From assembly GCA_035302345.1 (NCBI GenBank), contig DATGSS010000089.1:1-37679 (forward strand): a DNA stretch of 37,679 nt, read 5' to 3'. The translations under genes and the position numbers were made by a program. Source of the DNA: Paenalcaligenes sp035302345 (GTDB lineage Bacteria > Pseudomonadota > Gammaproteobacteria > Burkholderiales > Burkholderiaceae_B). This document shows positions 16,952 through 25,423 of the stretch, one piece after another (positions within the stretch are counted from its first letter, which is position 1; each line of letters begins with the position of its first letter). The notes beneath the pieces are model-generated. The model searched no databases, was not told the origin of the DNA, and saw only the letters and a list, made by a program, of their open reading frames with translations.

Positions 16952-16968
16952 CAAACTGGGCAAAAGAT

Positions 16969-17727
16969 ATGACTTTTTCGCGTATTTACATCGATGCTCT
17001 ACTCTCTGTAGAACAAGACATCACACTGCCTAAAGACAAGGCGCATTATATACAAAGGGTGCTGCGTTTGCCTGCCCAAAGCCAAGTGATCCTCTTTAAT
17101 GGCCAAGGAGGGGAATATTTGGCCCGTCTACATTATGAGGGCAAACAGGTGCGCGCCGTCATCGAGGAGTTTCGTCCAGAAAACCGTGAATTGGGATTAC
17201 GTCTAACCGTCGCACAAGGGCTTGCAACGGGGGACAAGATGGATTGGATCATTGAAAAATCGGTAGAGATGGGGGTCCACAGTTTTGCGCCTATTGCAGC
17301 ACAGCATAGCGTGCTTAAACTAAGCGCCGAGCGAGCCGAAAAACGCGTTGCACATTGGCAACGGATCATCGAGGCTGCCAGTGCGCAGTGTGGGCGCAAT
17401 CAGTTAATGCAACTCAGTGCCCCACAAAACTTGCATCATTTCCTGGATCAAATCGCCGCTGATGCCAAACAGCCAGGGCATGGCATTATTTTATGTCATC
17501 AGATTGCGACGAATGATTTTGTACAGGCCCTCACCCCACCGACGGGGGGATGGCGTCATTTGTATTTGTTGATCGGCCCAGAGGGTGGATGGTCTGATAC
17601 AGAGGTCGAGCTAGCCCTAAACCACCGAGCTCGCCCCCTTTTATTTGGTCCGCGCGTGTTACGGGCAGAAACTGCCGCTATAGGCCTGGTAGGCGCGATT
17701 CGCGGCTTTTTGCATTGTTTAGATTAA
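16969..17727 (+). CDS. rsmE: 16S rRNA (uracil-1498-N3)-methyltransferase
   Basis: It methylates U1498 of 16S rRNA with S-adenosylmethionine on the assembled 30S subunit. The 252-residue protein has the N-terminal PUA-like part (MTFSRIYIDALL, then KAHYIQRVLRLPAQSQV) and a C-terminal SPOUT knot shown by LLIGPEGGWSDTEVELA and RVLRAETAAIGLVGAIR. ATG 16969 gives the expected N-terminus. The upstream GGGCAAAAGAT is a poor Shine-Dalgarno. It diverges from tkt and converges on the barstar-like gene with a 15-bp gap. Confidence 0.95.
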   Translation: MTFSRIYIDALLSVEQDITLPKDKAHYIQRVLRLPAQSQVILFNGQGGEYLARLHYEGKQVRAVIEEFRPENRELGLRLTVAQGLATGDKMDWIIEKSVEMGVHSFAPIAAQHSVLKLSAERAEKRVAHWQRIIEAASAQCGRNQLMQLSAPQNLHHFLDQIAADAKQPGHGIILCHQIATNDFVQALTPPTGGWRHLYLLIGPEGGWSDTEVELALNHRARPLLFGPRVLRAETAAIGLVGAIRGFLHCLD

Positions 17728-17730
17728 AAA

Positions 17731-17746
17731 CCTCTAGCGCAGCTAG
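17731..17746 (-). terminator. Weak hairpin-T tract after the sbcDC-barstar operon
   Basis: On the minus strand CTAGC-TGC-GCTAG (17746-17734) is followed by AGG and then TTTTTAATC. The stem has only 5 bp and includes the barstar-like gene's stop codon. It is a plausible but weak intrinsic terminator between two convergent genes. Confidence 0.3.
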
Positions 17747-18207
17747 TCATCACGACGCAAATAAGGTTCGGGGGCTACACCGGGCTCGGGGGCGTCATGT
17801 TTACCGCCGTGAATGATCGTATAAATAAATTTACGCCCTTTGTTTGTCGCATAATCAGCCACATCATCCAAAACCTGCACAATATCCTCTGTGGCCGCGC
17901 CAATCACGTCATCAGCAGTATGCAAACGATCCAGCCACAAATACAGCCCAGTTTGCTGATCAACCACTGTTTCGGATAAACAATCATAAAGTGCATCCAT
18001 ATCATTACCAAAAAACTGTGGATAATCGACAGCTTTGGCAATAGCGCGTAATACTGCTGAACGACTACGAGCGCGATCACAATTAGCCACCATCACGGTG
18101 ATTCCTAGCTGCTCGGCCTCTTGGAAAAGCTCTTCGCGATGACTTTCTGTGGATTTAAAATGCCCACCAATTTCGACATGCTTGTTGAATTTTGAGGTTA
18201 GGCTCAT
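17743..18207 (-). CDS. Barstar-family (RNase inhibitor-like) protein
   Basis: This 154-residue soluble protein matches the barstar fold. A central YPQFFGNDMDALYDCLSE (about residues 62-79) corresponds to the conserved barstar segment that contains the barnase-contacting Asp. An N-terminal nucleotide-like strand (ITVMVANCDRARS) and hydrophobic strands (TGLYLWLD, KFIYTIIHGG) complete the picture. There is no signal peptide or membrane segment. No barnase-like RNase or toxin gene is nearby, so this looks like a solitary chromosomal barstar relative whose partner is unknown. It lies 42 bp after sbcC in the same orientation, and GGAG precedes its ATG, so it is probably the last gene of the sbcD-sbcC transcript. 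Confidence 0.82.
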   Translation of the reverse strand: MSLTSKFNKHVEIGGHFKSTESHREELFQEAEQLGITVMVANCDRARSRSAVLRAIAKAVDYPQFFGNDMDALYDCLSETVVDQQTGLYLWLDRLHTADDVIGAATEDIVQVLDDVADYATNKGRKFIYTIIHGGKHDAPEPGVAPEPYLRRDD

Positions 18208-18249
18208 TGTTGCAGTACTCCATTTATCTAGGTTTTAGTTCATCAACCC

Positions 18250-21200
18250 TCAGGCCAGTTGCTGGCACCCCGGCCCCTTAAGGCGGCTGTGGCCACGCTG
18301 ATTGGTCACCACCTGAATCTGGGTGCCAATGCGCTCTTTGAGCGTATTCACATGGGATATCACCCCGATTAGCTTGGACTCGTGGCGCAGGTTAGCCAAA
18401 GCGTCCAAAGCCAGCGATAGTGCCTCTTCGTCTAGCGTACCAAAGCCTTCATCCAGGAACAATGAATCGATACGCACGTTGTGACTGGCCATTTGGGACA
18501 GCCCTAACGCTAAAGCCAAGCTAACGATAAAGCTCTCGCCCCCGGACAGGTTTTGGGTCGAACGCACAATCCCACCCTGGTAGTTGTCGATTACATTCAG
18601 CAGCAGTGGATTGGTTTGCTCTTGTTGCAAAAGGTAGCGATCGCTCATGTTTTGCATCTGTTGATTGGCATAATACACCAACTGGGCAAAACTTAAGCCC
18701 TGAGCAAAATTGCGGAACTTCTTTCCATCACTAGAACCAATTAAATCATGCAGTGCTGACCAGCGCTCGAGTTCTTTTTGTTGTTTTAAAGCTGCTTGTT
18801 GCTGTGCTTTGAACTGTTGCTTGGCCTGTTCATTGGTGCGCAATTGGTAATCCAACTCGCTGCGCTTTTGAGTCTGTTCTTGCAAATCCGCCCGACATTG
18901 AGTCAGTGTTGACAGCAATTGTTCTTGGCTGAGCGTCGTCAATGCTTTTGCCTCTTCTTGTTGCAATTGTTGCTGTCGCTCTTGGCGGGTACTGTTCAAT
19001 CGAATCCGAGCATCATCCAACGCACGGGCTTGCTGCTGTAGCCGTTGCCGCACCTGAGTCGGCAAACGCCGTTTTTGATAATCTTCATAGTCAACAAATC
19101 CCGCCTGTTGAATCGTCGCTAAAAACGCTTGCTGTTTTTCATCTACCTGAACTTGTAATTGTTGCAACTGTTGAGTGTGTTGCTTGATGGCTTCTTGTTT
19201 CAGCTGCCAGTCGCGCAATGTGTCTTGTTGCCTCAGGCGTGCCTGCTCTGTGTGTTGCTGTAACTCACGTAGCTGCTTTTGACGTTGGGCCCGTGCTTGG
19301 GCAACAGTTTGATCGCCAAAGAGCTCGTTACGTTGTGCCTGCAAGGCCCGGACATTTTCCTCAATAAATTGGAGTTGGTGTGCAGCCTCTGCGTACTCTA
19401 TTTGGCTATTGTGAACCGCCTGCTCTAATTGTTCGCGTTGAACCTCATGGGTATTGAGTTTTTGCTGTAATTCCTCGACCTGTGTCTGCTGTGCTTGCCA
19501 TTGAGCCCATCGAGCCTGCAAAACAGAGGGTAACTGCTCCCAATTGGTCTCGGCCGATGTGATTATCTCGAAAGGCCGCAATTGCCCTGCCAGCTCAGTG
19601 TGTAGCTGTTTGTACTCGCTCTGCGCGGTGTGCAATTGTTCCTGGACATAATCGACCTGCTGATTAGCCAAGTTCATCTGCCCATTGATTGCATGCATCT
19701 CATTGTTTAAGCCACTAATGGCGTCAACCGCCTTTTGCAACTGCTTTTCTTGTAGCTCAATCTCTTCCTGCAGGGATTCTGCATACTGCAACGCCTGCGC
19801 TAGGGCATTAACCTCTTGCTGATACTCATCAACAGTGGGCAATGTATCGGTGACTAGGGGATGCTCGAGTGAACCACACAGAGGGCACGGCTCGCCTGCT
19901 TGGAGCGCGGCTCGATGGGTTTCAAAATCAGCCATCAACCGGCGCAACATATGCTTTTCGCGGGCGTCATCCAACTGTTGACGCATACTACGTAAGGACG
20001 CTCCTTTTAATTGGGCTTGTAGCTTGTCACGGGTCTCCTGCAGCGCTGTCTGTACCTGTTCCTGCTGTTGGTTTTGACTGTGCTGCTTATTGCTCAGTAC
20101 TGTCCATTGTTCCTGTTGTTGCTTTAGGTGGGCCTGTGCCTGCACGAGTCTGTTGCTGAGTGTTTGCTTTTGCTCTGTGATGCTTTGCAATTGCTCTATT
20201 CTTAGTTGCACGCTTCCTAAAATCTGTCCCAACTCAGCATCAGCTGCATGGCGTTGTTGGTAATTTTTGACCTCAGCCAGTGCCTCGCGCACATTAACCG
20301 CGTTTCGATTAAGTGCATCTAAATCACTTTGCGCTTGTTGTTGTTTGTGCTGGCGTTTGTCTTTTTCAGCACGCGCAGCCACTAAGGTGGGCTGCTGAGC
20401 AGCTAATTGCTCATCTAGGCGTTGAACCTGCTCCCAAAGATTTTGTAGCTCTTCTTGACGCAGCTCTTCAGTTTGCCAATCGTTATGTGCCCGCTCGAAG
20501 CCCTGTTGTGCATCGTGATAGGCCTTTTCCAAAGCGGGTAAATCATCTTGGGCCTGATTTAACGTTGCCCGCCCTTTTTTGAGCTGCTCTTGCAATGTCT
20601 GTAAAGTGGCGTAGTCCTCTTCAAAGGAAAGCGCCTTTTCCGCCCACTGCAAACGTAACAATTCGGGTGCAAATGCTTGGGTTTGCTCGTCCAATTGCTG
20701 CTCTTGAGTGCGCAAAGCATGCAATTGATTGTGTAGGCTTTGAATATTTTCCTGCCACTGTAACCCTGATTGCAGTTGCTCGACTTGCACTTCTTTTTGT
20801 CTGATTAACTCAGCGCAACGTTCGTGTTCGATACGCAGGTTTTTTTCAGCCTCGGGATCCAAAAGAACGATTTTCTCGCCTTGCTCCAGCATCGCCTCGT
20901 ATTGCGCCAATACACTACGCCGTTTTTCATGAACTAACTTAGAAATATCAGCGTAAATCTCTGTGCCCGTAATTTGTTCTAATAAAGGCGCACGCTCATC
21001 AGCATCGGCTTGTAAAAAGGCTGCGAAAGAACCCTGCGCCAGCAGCATTGAACGAGTGAAACGCTCGAAATCTAATCCGGTTAGCTCGGGAATATATTGC
21101 TGAACAGCTTGAACACCACTGGCTAGGATGGTGCCGCTGTCGGCCTCGGCGAGCTCGTGTCGCGCGGGTTGCAATGCGCCATCAGCACGGCGGCGTGCAC

Positions 21201-21498
21201 GATGCTGCCCCCAAAAACAACGGTATTGTCCTGTCTGGGTTGCAAAAACCACCTCGGCAAAGCACTCGCCCGTATGCCGTGACATGATCTCATTGCTGCT
21301 TTGTGTGATTGAACCCAATCGCGGTGTACGTCCATATAAGGCCAAACATAAAGCATCTAAAATAGTTGTTTTGCCCGCACCGGTAGGGCCAGTGATAGCA
21401 AAAATCCCCTCGGCCTCATAAGCAGGGTGGGTTAAATCAATAAACCATTCCCCCACCAATGCGTTTAAATTTTGAAAACGAAAACTGAGCACTCTCAT
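18250..21498 (-). CDS. sbcC: Exonuclease subunit SbcC (SMC-like ATPase)
   Basis: It is the ATPase subunit of the SbcCD (Mre11-Rad50-like) nuclease, which cuts hairpins and protein-blocked DNA ends. The 1082-residue protein has the Walker A loop GPTGAGKTT at about residues 37-45. Two very glutamine-rich coiled-coil arms flank a central zinc-hook motif, CPLC, near residue 540. The C-terminal lobe carries the ABC signature NLSGGESF and the Walker B segment SLFLDEGFGTLDEEA. Its ATG overlaps the sbcD stop by 4 nt (ATGA), with GAGGAGG just upstream, so translation is coupled and stoichiometric. The last residues (CQQLA) extend slightly past the usual end. Confidence 0.95.
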   Translation of the reverse strand: MRVLSFRFQNLNALVGEWFIDLTHPAYEAEGIFAITGPTGAGKTTILDALCLALYGRTPRLGSITQSSNEIMSRHTGECFAEVVFATQTGQYRCFWGQHRARRRADGALQPARHELAEADSGTILASGVQAVQQYIPELTGLDFERFTRSMLLAQGSFAAFLQADADERAPLLEQITGTEIYADISKLVHEKRRSVLAQYEAMLEQGEKIVLLDPEAEKNLRIEHERCAELIRQKEVQVEQLQSGLQWQENIQSLHNQLHALRTQEQQLDEQTQAFAPELLRLQWAEKALSFEEDYATLQTLQEQLKKGRATLNQAQDDLPALEKAYHDAQQGFERAHNDWQTEELRQEELQNLWEQVQRLDEQLAAQQPTLVAARAEKDKRQHKQQQAQSDLDALNRNAVNVREALAEVKNYQQRHAADAELGQILGSVQLRIEQLQSITEQKQTLSNRLVQAQAHLKQQQEQWTVLSNKQHSQNQQQEQVQTALQETRDKLQAQLKGASLRSMRQQLDDAREKHMLRRLMADFETHRAALQAGEPCPLCGSLEHPLVTDTLPTVDEYQQEVNALAQALQYAESLQEEIELQEKQLQKAVDAISGLNNEMHAINGQMNLANQQVDYVQEQLHTAQSEYKQLHTELAGQLRPFEIITSAETNWEQLPSVLQARWAQWQAQQTQVEELQQKLNTHEVQREQLEQAVHNSQIEYAEAAHQLQFIEENVRALQAQRNELFGDQTVAQARAQRQKQLRELQQHTEQARLRQQDTLRDWQLKQEAIKQHTQQLQQLQVQVDEKQQAFLATIQQAGFVDYEDYQKRRLPTQVRQRLQQQARALDDARIRLNSTRQERQQQLQQEEAKALTTLSQEQLLSTLTQCRADLQEQTQKRSELDYQLRTNEQAKQQFKAQQQAALKQQKELERWSALHDLIGSSDGKKFRNFAQGLSFAQLVYYANQQMQNMSDRYLLQQEQTNPLLLNVIDNYQGGIVRSTQNLSGGESFIVSLALALGLSQMASHNVRIDSLFLDEGFGTLDEEALSLALDALANLRHESKLIGVISHVNTLKERIGTQIQVVTNQRGHSRLKGPGCQQLA

Positions 21499-22922
21499 GA
21501 TTCAGCCTCCTCGGTGGGCTGTTCTTCTTCTAACAGCTGCAAGGCCTCACCATAAGTATGTAGTAATTCTGCACGTTGCTCTGAGGCAACTTGCAAAGCC
21601 TCTAGGCGACGCTCAAACACCTCGTATGGGGTGAGCTCGGGCAACGGCTTTTCGGCCTGCACTGGGGCTAGGATCTCGCGCATTAACATTTGATTTTGCA
21701 ATCTCAACACTTCTAGAGGTGAATCCTCGATTAATTCACTGACACGCGCGCGCAACTCACCAACCACCTCGTCGCCGGTATAAATAATTTCCAGCCAAAT
21801 GGATTCTAATTTTCTTTTATAGGCCAGTATCTGCGCCTCAATTTGCGTCCAGTCACCCTCGATACGCCGCAAACGTTGAAAAACCGGGACGGGCAACAGC
21901 TGCACTTTGAATTGATGTTGCAAACGCTGCCATTCCCACTGTTTTTGCTCTGCTGGAGGTAAGCTATCGGCTGGAGTGACGTTATCGGAAAAAGCGGTGT
22001 TATCGGCTAAAGCGAGGTTATCGGCTGAGGTGGGCTTGGATTGACTCTTAGTTACTGCCCCACTAGGCATCGAATCCTGAGGTGTGGACTCTGGTTTATC
22101 TGCATTTTTTATCTGTATTAAGCACACTGACTTTTGCTGTTGAGCCTCGCCGAACCCCATCGGCAAGGGCGATCCACTATAGCGCACCCAATCACGCTGC
22201 CCGACGCGTTGTGGCACATGCAAATGCCCCAACGCCACATAATCAAATACCTGATCAAATAGCTGCGGGCGGATGTGTCCCAACCCGCCTACAATGACAT
22301 CGCGCACTCCATCGTCTGATTGCGTATACCCACCCGCTGTAAACAAATGACCCATCGCTATGATGGGCACTTTTTTTTCTAGCTCTTGCTGGCAAGCCAA
22401 AGCCTGCTCGGCAATCTCGGTATAGTATTGCTCGACCCCATGCACGTAACCCGCTGCTTTTTCCTCTAAGCTCTCGCCGCTATGAACCTGACGTACATCG
22501 CGCTCGCGCAAATAAGGCACTGCCGCCACAATCAGTTGTGGACATTGATCGGCATCGTACAATACGAGCACCTCGTCCTCGGGGCGTAAGGCCTGACCAA
22601 TCACATGAACATGCAAAGCTTTGAGTAACTCTTGAGGTGCATTGAGCAGGGTGGGCGAGTCATGATTCCCGCCAATAATGACCACATGCTGACAAGCCGT
22701 CAAACTGACCGCTGATAAAAAACGATAATACAAAGTTTGGGCCTGGTGCGTGGGTGTACTGCTATCAAAAACATCCCCTGCCACCAATAACACATCGACC
22801 TGTCGGCGACGTATAGTTTCTAGCAACCACTGCAAAAAAGACTCGAACTCGGAATCTCGGCTGCGGCCATATAACAAACGACCTAAATGCCAATCAGAAG
22901 TATGTAAAACAGTTAATGACAT
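21495..22922 (-). CDS. sbcD: Exonuclease subunit SbcD (Mre11-like nuclease)
   Basis: This metallophosphoesterase partner of SbcC has the family motifs in order: HTSDWHLGR, VAGDVFDSS, GGNHDSP, AMGHLF and ALGHLHVPQRV. The 475-residue length exceeds the usual 400 or so. The excess is a Ser/Asp/Ala-rich low-complexity insert at about residues 278-330, between the nuclease core and the C-terminal capping region. It contains four tandem hexapeptides (PTSADN, LALADN, TAFSDN, VTPADS) encoded by an 18-bp DNA repeat. The Shine-Dalgarno is weak (TGAG). It is the first gene of sbcD-sbcC-barstar and is transcribed away from a terminator that closes maeB. Confidence 0.94.
   Translation of the reverse strand: MSLTVLHTSDWHLGRLLYGRSRDSEFESFLQWLLETIRRRQVDVLLVAGDVFDSSTPTHQAQTLYYRFLSAVSLTACQHVVIIGGNHDSPTLLNAPQELLKALHVHVIGQALRPEDEVLVLYDADQCPQLIVAAVPYLRERDVRQVHSGESLEEKAAGYVHGVEQYYTEIAEQALACQQELEKKVPIIAMGHLFTAGGYTQSDDGVRDVIVGGLGHIRPQLFDQVFDYVALGHLHVPQRVGQRDWVRYSGSPLPMGFGEAQQQKSVCLIQIKNADKPESTPQDSMPSGAVTKSQSKPTSADNLALADNTAFSDNVTPADSLPPAEQKQWEWQRLQHQFKVQLLPVPVFQRLRRIEGDWTQIEAQILAYKRKLESIWLEIIYTGDEVVGELRARVSELIEDSPLEVLRLQNQMLMREILAPVQAEKPLPELTPYEVFERRLEALQVASEQRAELLHTYGEALQLLEEEQPTEEAES
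21963..22034. repeat. 18-bp tandem repeat inside sbcD, four imperfect units
   Basis: Units of 18 bp start at 21963, 21981, 21999 and 22017, all containing (G)TTATCGG or CTATCGG. Consensus on the plus strand is GTTATCGGCTAAAGCGAG. Because 18 is a multiple of three, copy-number changes keep the sbcD frame and would only lengthen or shorten the linker. Its purity suggests recent slippage expansion. Confidence 0.8.
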
Positions 22923-22939
22923 ATTCTATAGCTCACAGC

Positions 22940-22966
22940 AAAACAGGGGCATGCAGCCCCTGTTTT
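22940..22966 (-). terminator. Intrinsic terminator after maeB
   Basis: AAAACAGGGGC-ATGCA-GCCCCTGTTTT is a perfect 11-bp stem with a 5-nt loop, ending in four Ts on either strand. It lies 70 bp past the maeB stop and just upstream of sbcD. Its symmetry would allow it to work in both directions. It separates maeB from the sbcDC operon, so sbcD must use a promoter overlapping or inside this 115-bp gap. Confidence 0.75.
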
Positions 22967-23036
22967 ATTGACAAAATTATTTCAAAGCAATGCCTCGCAT
23001 CAATGGTCTGGCGATCGCAATGAAAACCGTGCTCGG

Positions 23037-25328
23037 TTATTGAGTCGCTTTGTTGGCATCTACCACCGTGAGCGCAGTCATATTAATGATACGACGCACA
23101 GAAGAACTAGACGTCAAAATCGCTGCAGGCGCATTAGCACCGAGCAAGAAAGGCCCAATAGCCACGTGCCCACCACTTTCTGTTTTGAGCAAGTTATAAG
23201 AAATGTTGGCGGCATCAACGCTGGGGCAAATTAATAAATTAGCCGAACCAGTCAGCGTCGTATGCGGCAGAATGCGACGGCGTAAATCCTCGTCCAGTGC
23301 GCAATCGCCATGCATCTCGCCATCGATCTCCAGATCGGGATCCATCTCGCGAATCAGAGTCAAAGCCTCGCGCATCTTTTGCCCAGAACTAGAGCTGTCC
23401 GAGCCAAAGTTAGAGCGTGACAACAAAGCAGCCTTGGGTTCGACGTTTAACTGACGCATGCGCCGCGCGCAGGCCACAGTGATCTCGGCCAGCTCGAGCG
23501 CAGTAGGATCATCATTGACATGGGTATCAGCCAACGCCACGGTACGCTCACCCAGCAATAGAATATTCATCGCTCCGTAGGTATGGACCCCAGGCTCTTT
23601 GCCTAAAACCTCGTCAATGAAGCGCAAGTGGTTGCCATAGGTACCTACCGTACCGCAGATGAGGCCATCGGCATCACCCAGATAAACCATCATTGCCGCA
23701 ATTAACGTGGAACGGCGGCGCATCTCGACACGAGCGATTTCTTTGGTGACCCCACGACGACACATGAGCTCCCAGTAAGCAGACCAGTAGCGGTTAAAGC
23801 GTTCGTCATGCTCGGGGTTAGTGACCTCGACATCGATGCCCAATCGCAAACGCAATCCATAGCGTTGGATGCGCTGCTCGAGCACACTGGGTCGGCCCAC
23901 CAAAATGGGTTTAGCCAGCTTTTCATCGACCACAACCTGTACGGCACGCAAGACGCGTTCATCTTCGCCCTCGGCAAAAACAATGCGATCTTTGCCGCCA
24001 TCGTGCACCAGACCTTTGGCCAGCCCGTAGATGGGACGCATAAAGGCACCAGAGCGGTGAACAAACTGACGCAACTGATACACATAGGTATCGAAGTCCT
24101 CGATCGGCCGGGTGGCTACCCCCTCATCCATGGCGGCTTTGGCGACCGCAGGAGCAATACGCGAAATCAGACGTGAGTCAAAAGGTTTGGGGATGAAATA
24201 CTTAGGCCCAAACTCGATGTTTTCCAAGCCATACGCAATGGCGACGACCTCGTCCTGCTCTTCGCGAGCGAGCTGGCAAATAGCGTGTACGGCGGCGATT
24301 TCCATACCCCGCGTGATCGAGGTAGCACCCACATCTAGCGCCCCCCGAAATATGTACGGAAAACACAAAACGTTATTGACCTGGTTAGGATAGTCCGAAC
24401 GACCCGTCGCCATTACCACATCATCACGCACTGCATGAGCGACCTCGGGCAGTACCTCGGGGGTGGGATTAGCCAAGGCCAAAATCAAGGGGCGATCGGC
24501 CATGCGCCCCACCATCTCAGCACTCAGCACACCCCCCGCTGAGAGCCCCAAGAAAACGTCCGCGTCATCGATCACGTCATTCAAGGTACGGGCCTGCGTA
24601 TCACGAGCGAAAACCTCTTTGTTTTCGTCCATCAAAACGGTACGCCCCTCGTATAGGACCCCCTCGATATCAGTGACCCAAATATTTTCTAAAGGCAGCC
24701 CTAAATCCAGCAACAGATTCAGACAAGCCAAAGCAGCCGCCCCTGCCCCGGAAACCACGACCTTGACCTCTGTGAGCTCTTTTTCAACCACTGTTAAACC
24801 ATTTAAAAACGCTGCGGCCACACAAATAGCCGTACCGTGTTGGTCATCGTGGAATACGGGGATATTCATCCGCTCTCGTAGTTTGCTCTCGACCTCAAAG
24901 CACTCGGGAGCCTTGATATCTTCGAGGTTAATACCACCGAATGTTGGCTCGAGCCCCGCAATGATGTCGACCAGACGATCTGGATCGTTCTCATCTATTT
25001 CAATATCAAAAACATCAATCCCAGCAAAATTCTTGAACAGTACGGCCTTGCCCTCCATGACTGGCTTGGACGCCAAGGCGCCAATATTGCCTAGACCCAG
25101 TACTGCCGTACCGTTAGTAATGACCCCCACCAGGTTGCCCCTACCGGTATAACGAAATGCATTTTGTGGATCATCGACGATCTCCTCGCAGGCGGCAGCG
25201 ACACCTGGTGAATACGCCAGAGCGAGGTCACGTTGGTTAGAAAGCTGTTTGGTGGGCGTTACCGAAAGCTTGCCCGGGCGTCCTTGCTCGTGATAGAGCA
25301 ACGCGGCTTTACGCAAATTGTCATCCAT
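23037..25328 (-). CDS. maeB: NADP-dependent malic enzyme with C-terminal phosphotransacetylase-like domain
   Basis: It decarboxylates malate to pyruvate, supplying NADPH and pyruvate and linking the TCA cycle to gluconeogenesis. The 763-residue hybrid has malic-enzyme N- and NAD(P)-binding domains in about residues 1-425 (LALAYSPGVAAACEEI, ITNGTAVLGLGNIGA, HDDQHGTAI, and VVVSGAGAAALA, the dinucleotide fold). A phosphate acetyltransferase-like domain covers about 430-763 (RIVFAEGEDERVLRA, GTVGTYGNHLRF, DGEMHGDCALDE). In this family the second domain is usually regulatory, sensing acetyl-CoA. No good Shine-Dalgarno is seen before ATG 25328. With no pyruvate kinase gene in its expected place nearby, this enzyme may matter for pyruvate supply. 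Confidence 0.96.
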   Translation of the reverse strand: MDDNLRKAALLYHEQGRPGKLSVTPTKQLSNQRDLALAYSPGVAAACEEIVDDPQNAFRYTGRGNLVGVITNGTAVLGLGNIGALASKPVMEGKAVLFKNFAGIDVFDIEIDENDPDRLVDIIAGLEPTFGGINLEDIKAPECFEVESKLRERMNIPVFHDDQHGTAICVAAAFLNGLTVVEKELTEVKVVVSGAGAAALACLNLLLDLGLPLENIWVTDIEGVLYEGRTVLMDENKEVFARDTQARTLNDVIDDADVFLGLSAGGVLSAEMVGRMADRPLILALANPTPEVLPEVAHAVRDDVVMATGRSDYPNQVNNVLCFPYIFRGALDVGATSITRGMEIAAVHAICQLAREEQDEVVAIAYGLENIEFGPKYFIPKPFDSRLISRIAPAVAKAAMDEGVATRPIEDFDTYVYQLRQFVHRSGAFMRPIYGLAKGLVHDGGKDRIVFAEGEDERVLRAVQVVVDEKLAKPILVGRPSVLEQRIQRYGLRLRLGIDVEVTNPEHDERFNRYWSAYWELMCRRGVTKEIARVEMRRRSTLIAAMMVYLGDADGLICGTVGTYGNHLRFIDEVLGKEPGVHTYGAMNILLLGERTVALADTHVNDDPTALELAEITVACARRMRQLNVEPKAALLSRSNFGSDSSSSGQKMREALTLIREMDPDLEIDGEMHGDCALDEDLRRRILPHTTLTGSANLLICPSVDAANISYNLLKTESGGHVAIGPFLLGANAPAAILTSSSSVRRIINMTALTVVDANKATQ

Positions 25329-25423
25329 AGTGTGTGTTACCCAGTTACAGTGTGTAAATTGTGTTTATTCGTGGTTATTAAAACATCATTCTAACTATAG
25401 TCTGCGGCTTTGCACATGCTGCA

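Noticed and set aside
24463..25152. 229-codon open frame on the plus strand opposite maeB
   Set aside because: It is antisense to well-conserved malic-enzyme coding sequence, is serine/threonine-rich low-complexity, has no recognisable domain and no ribosome-binding site.
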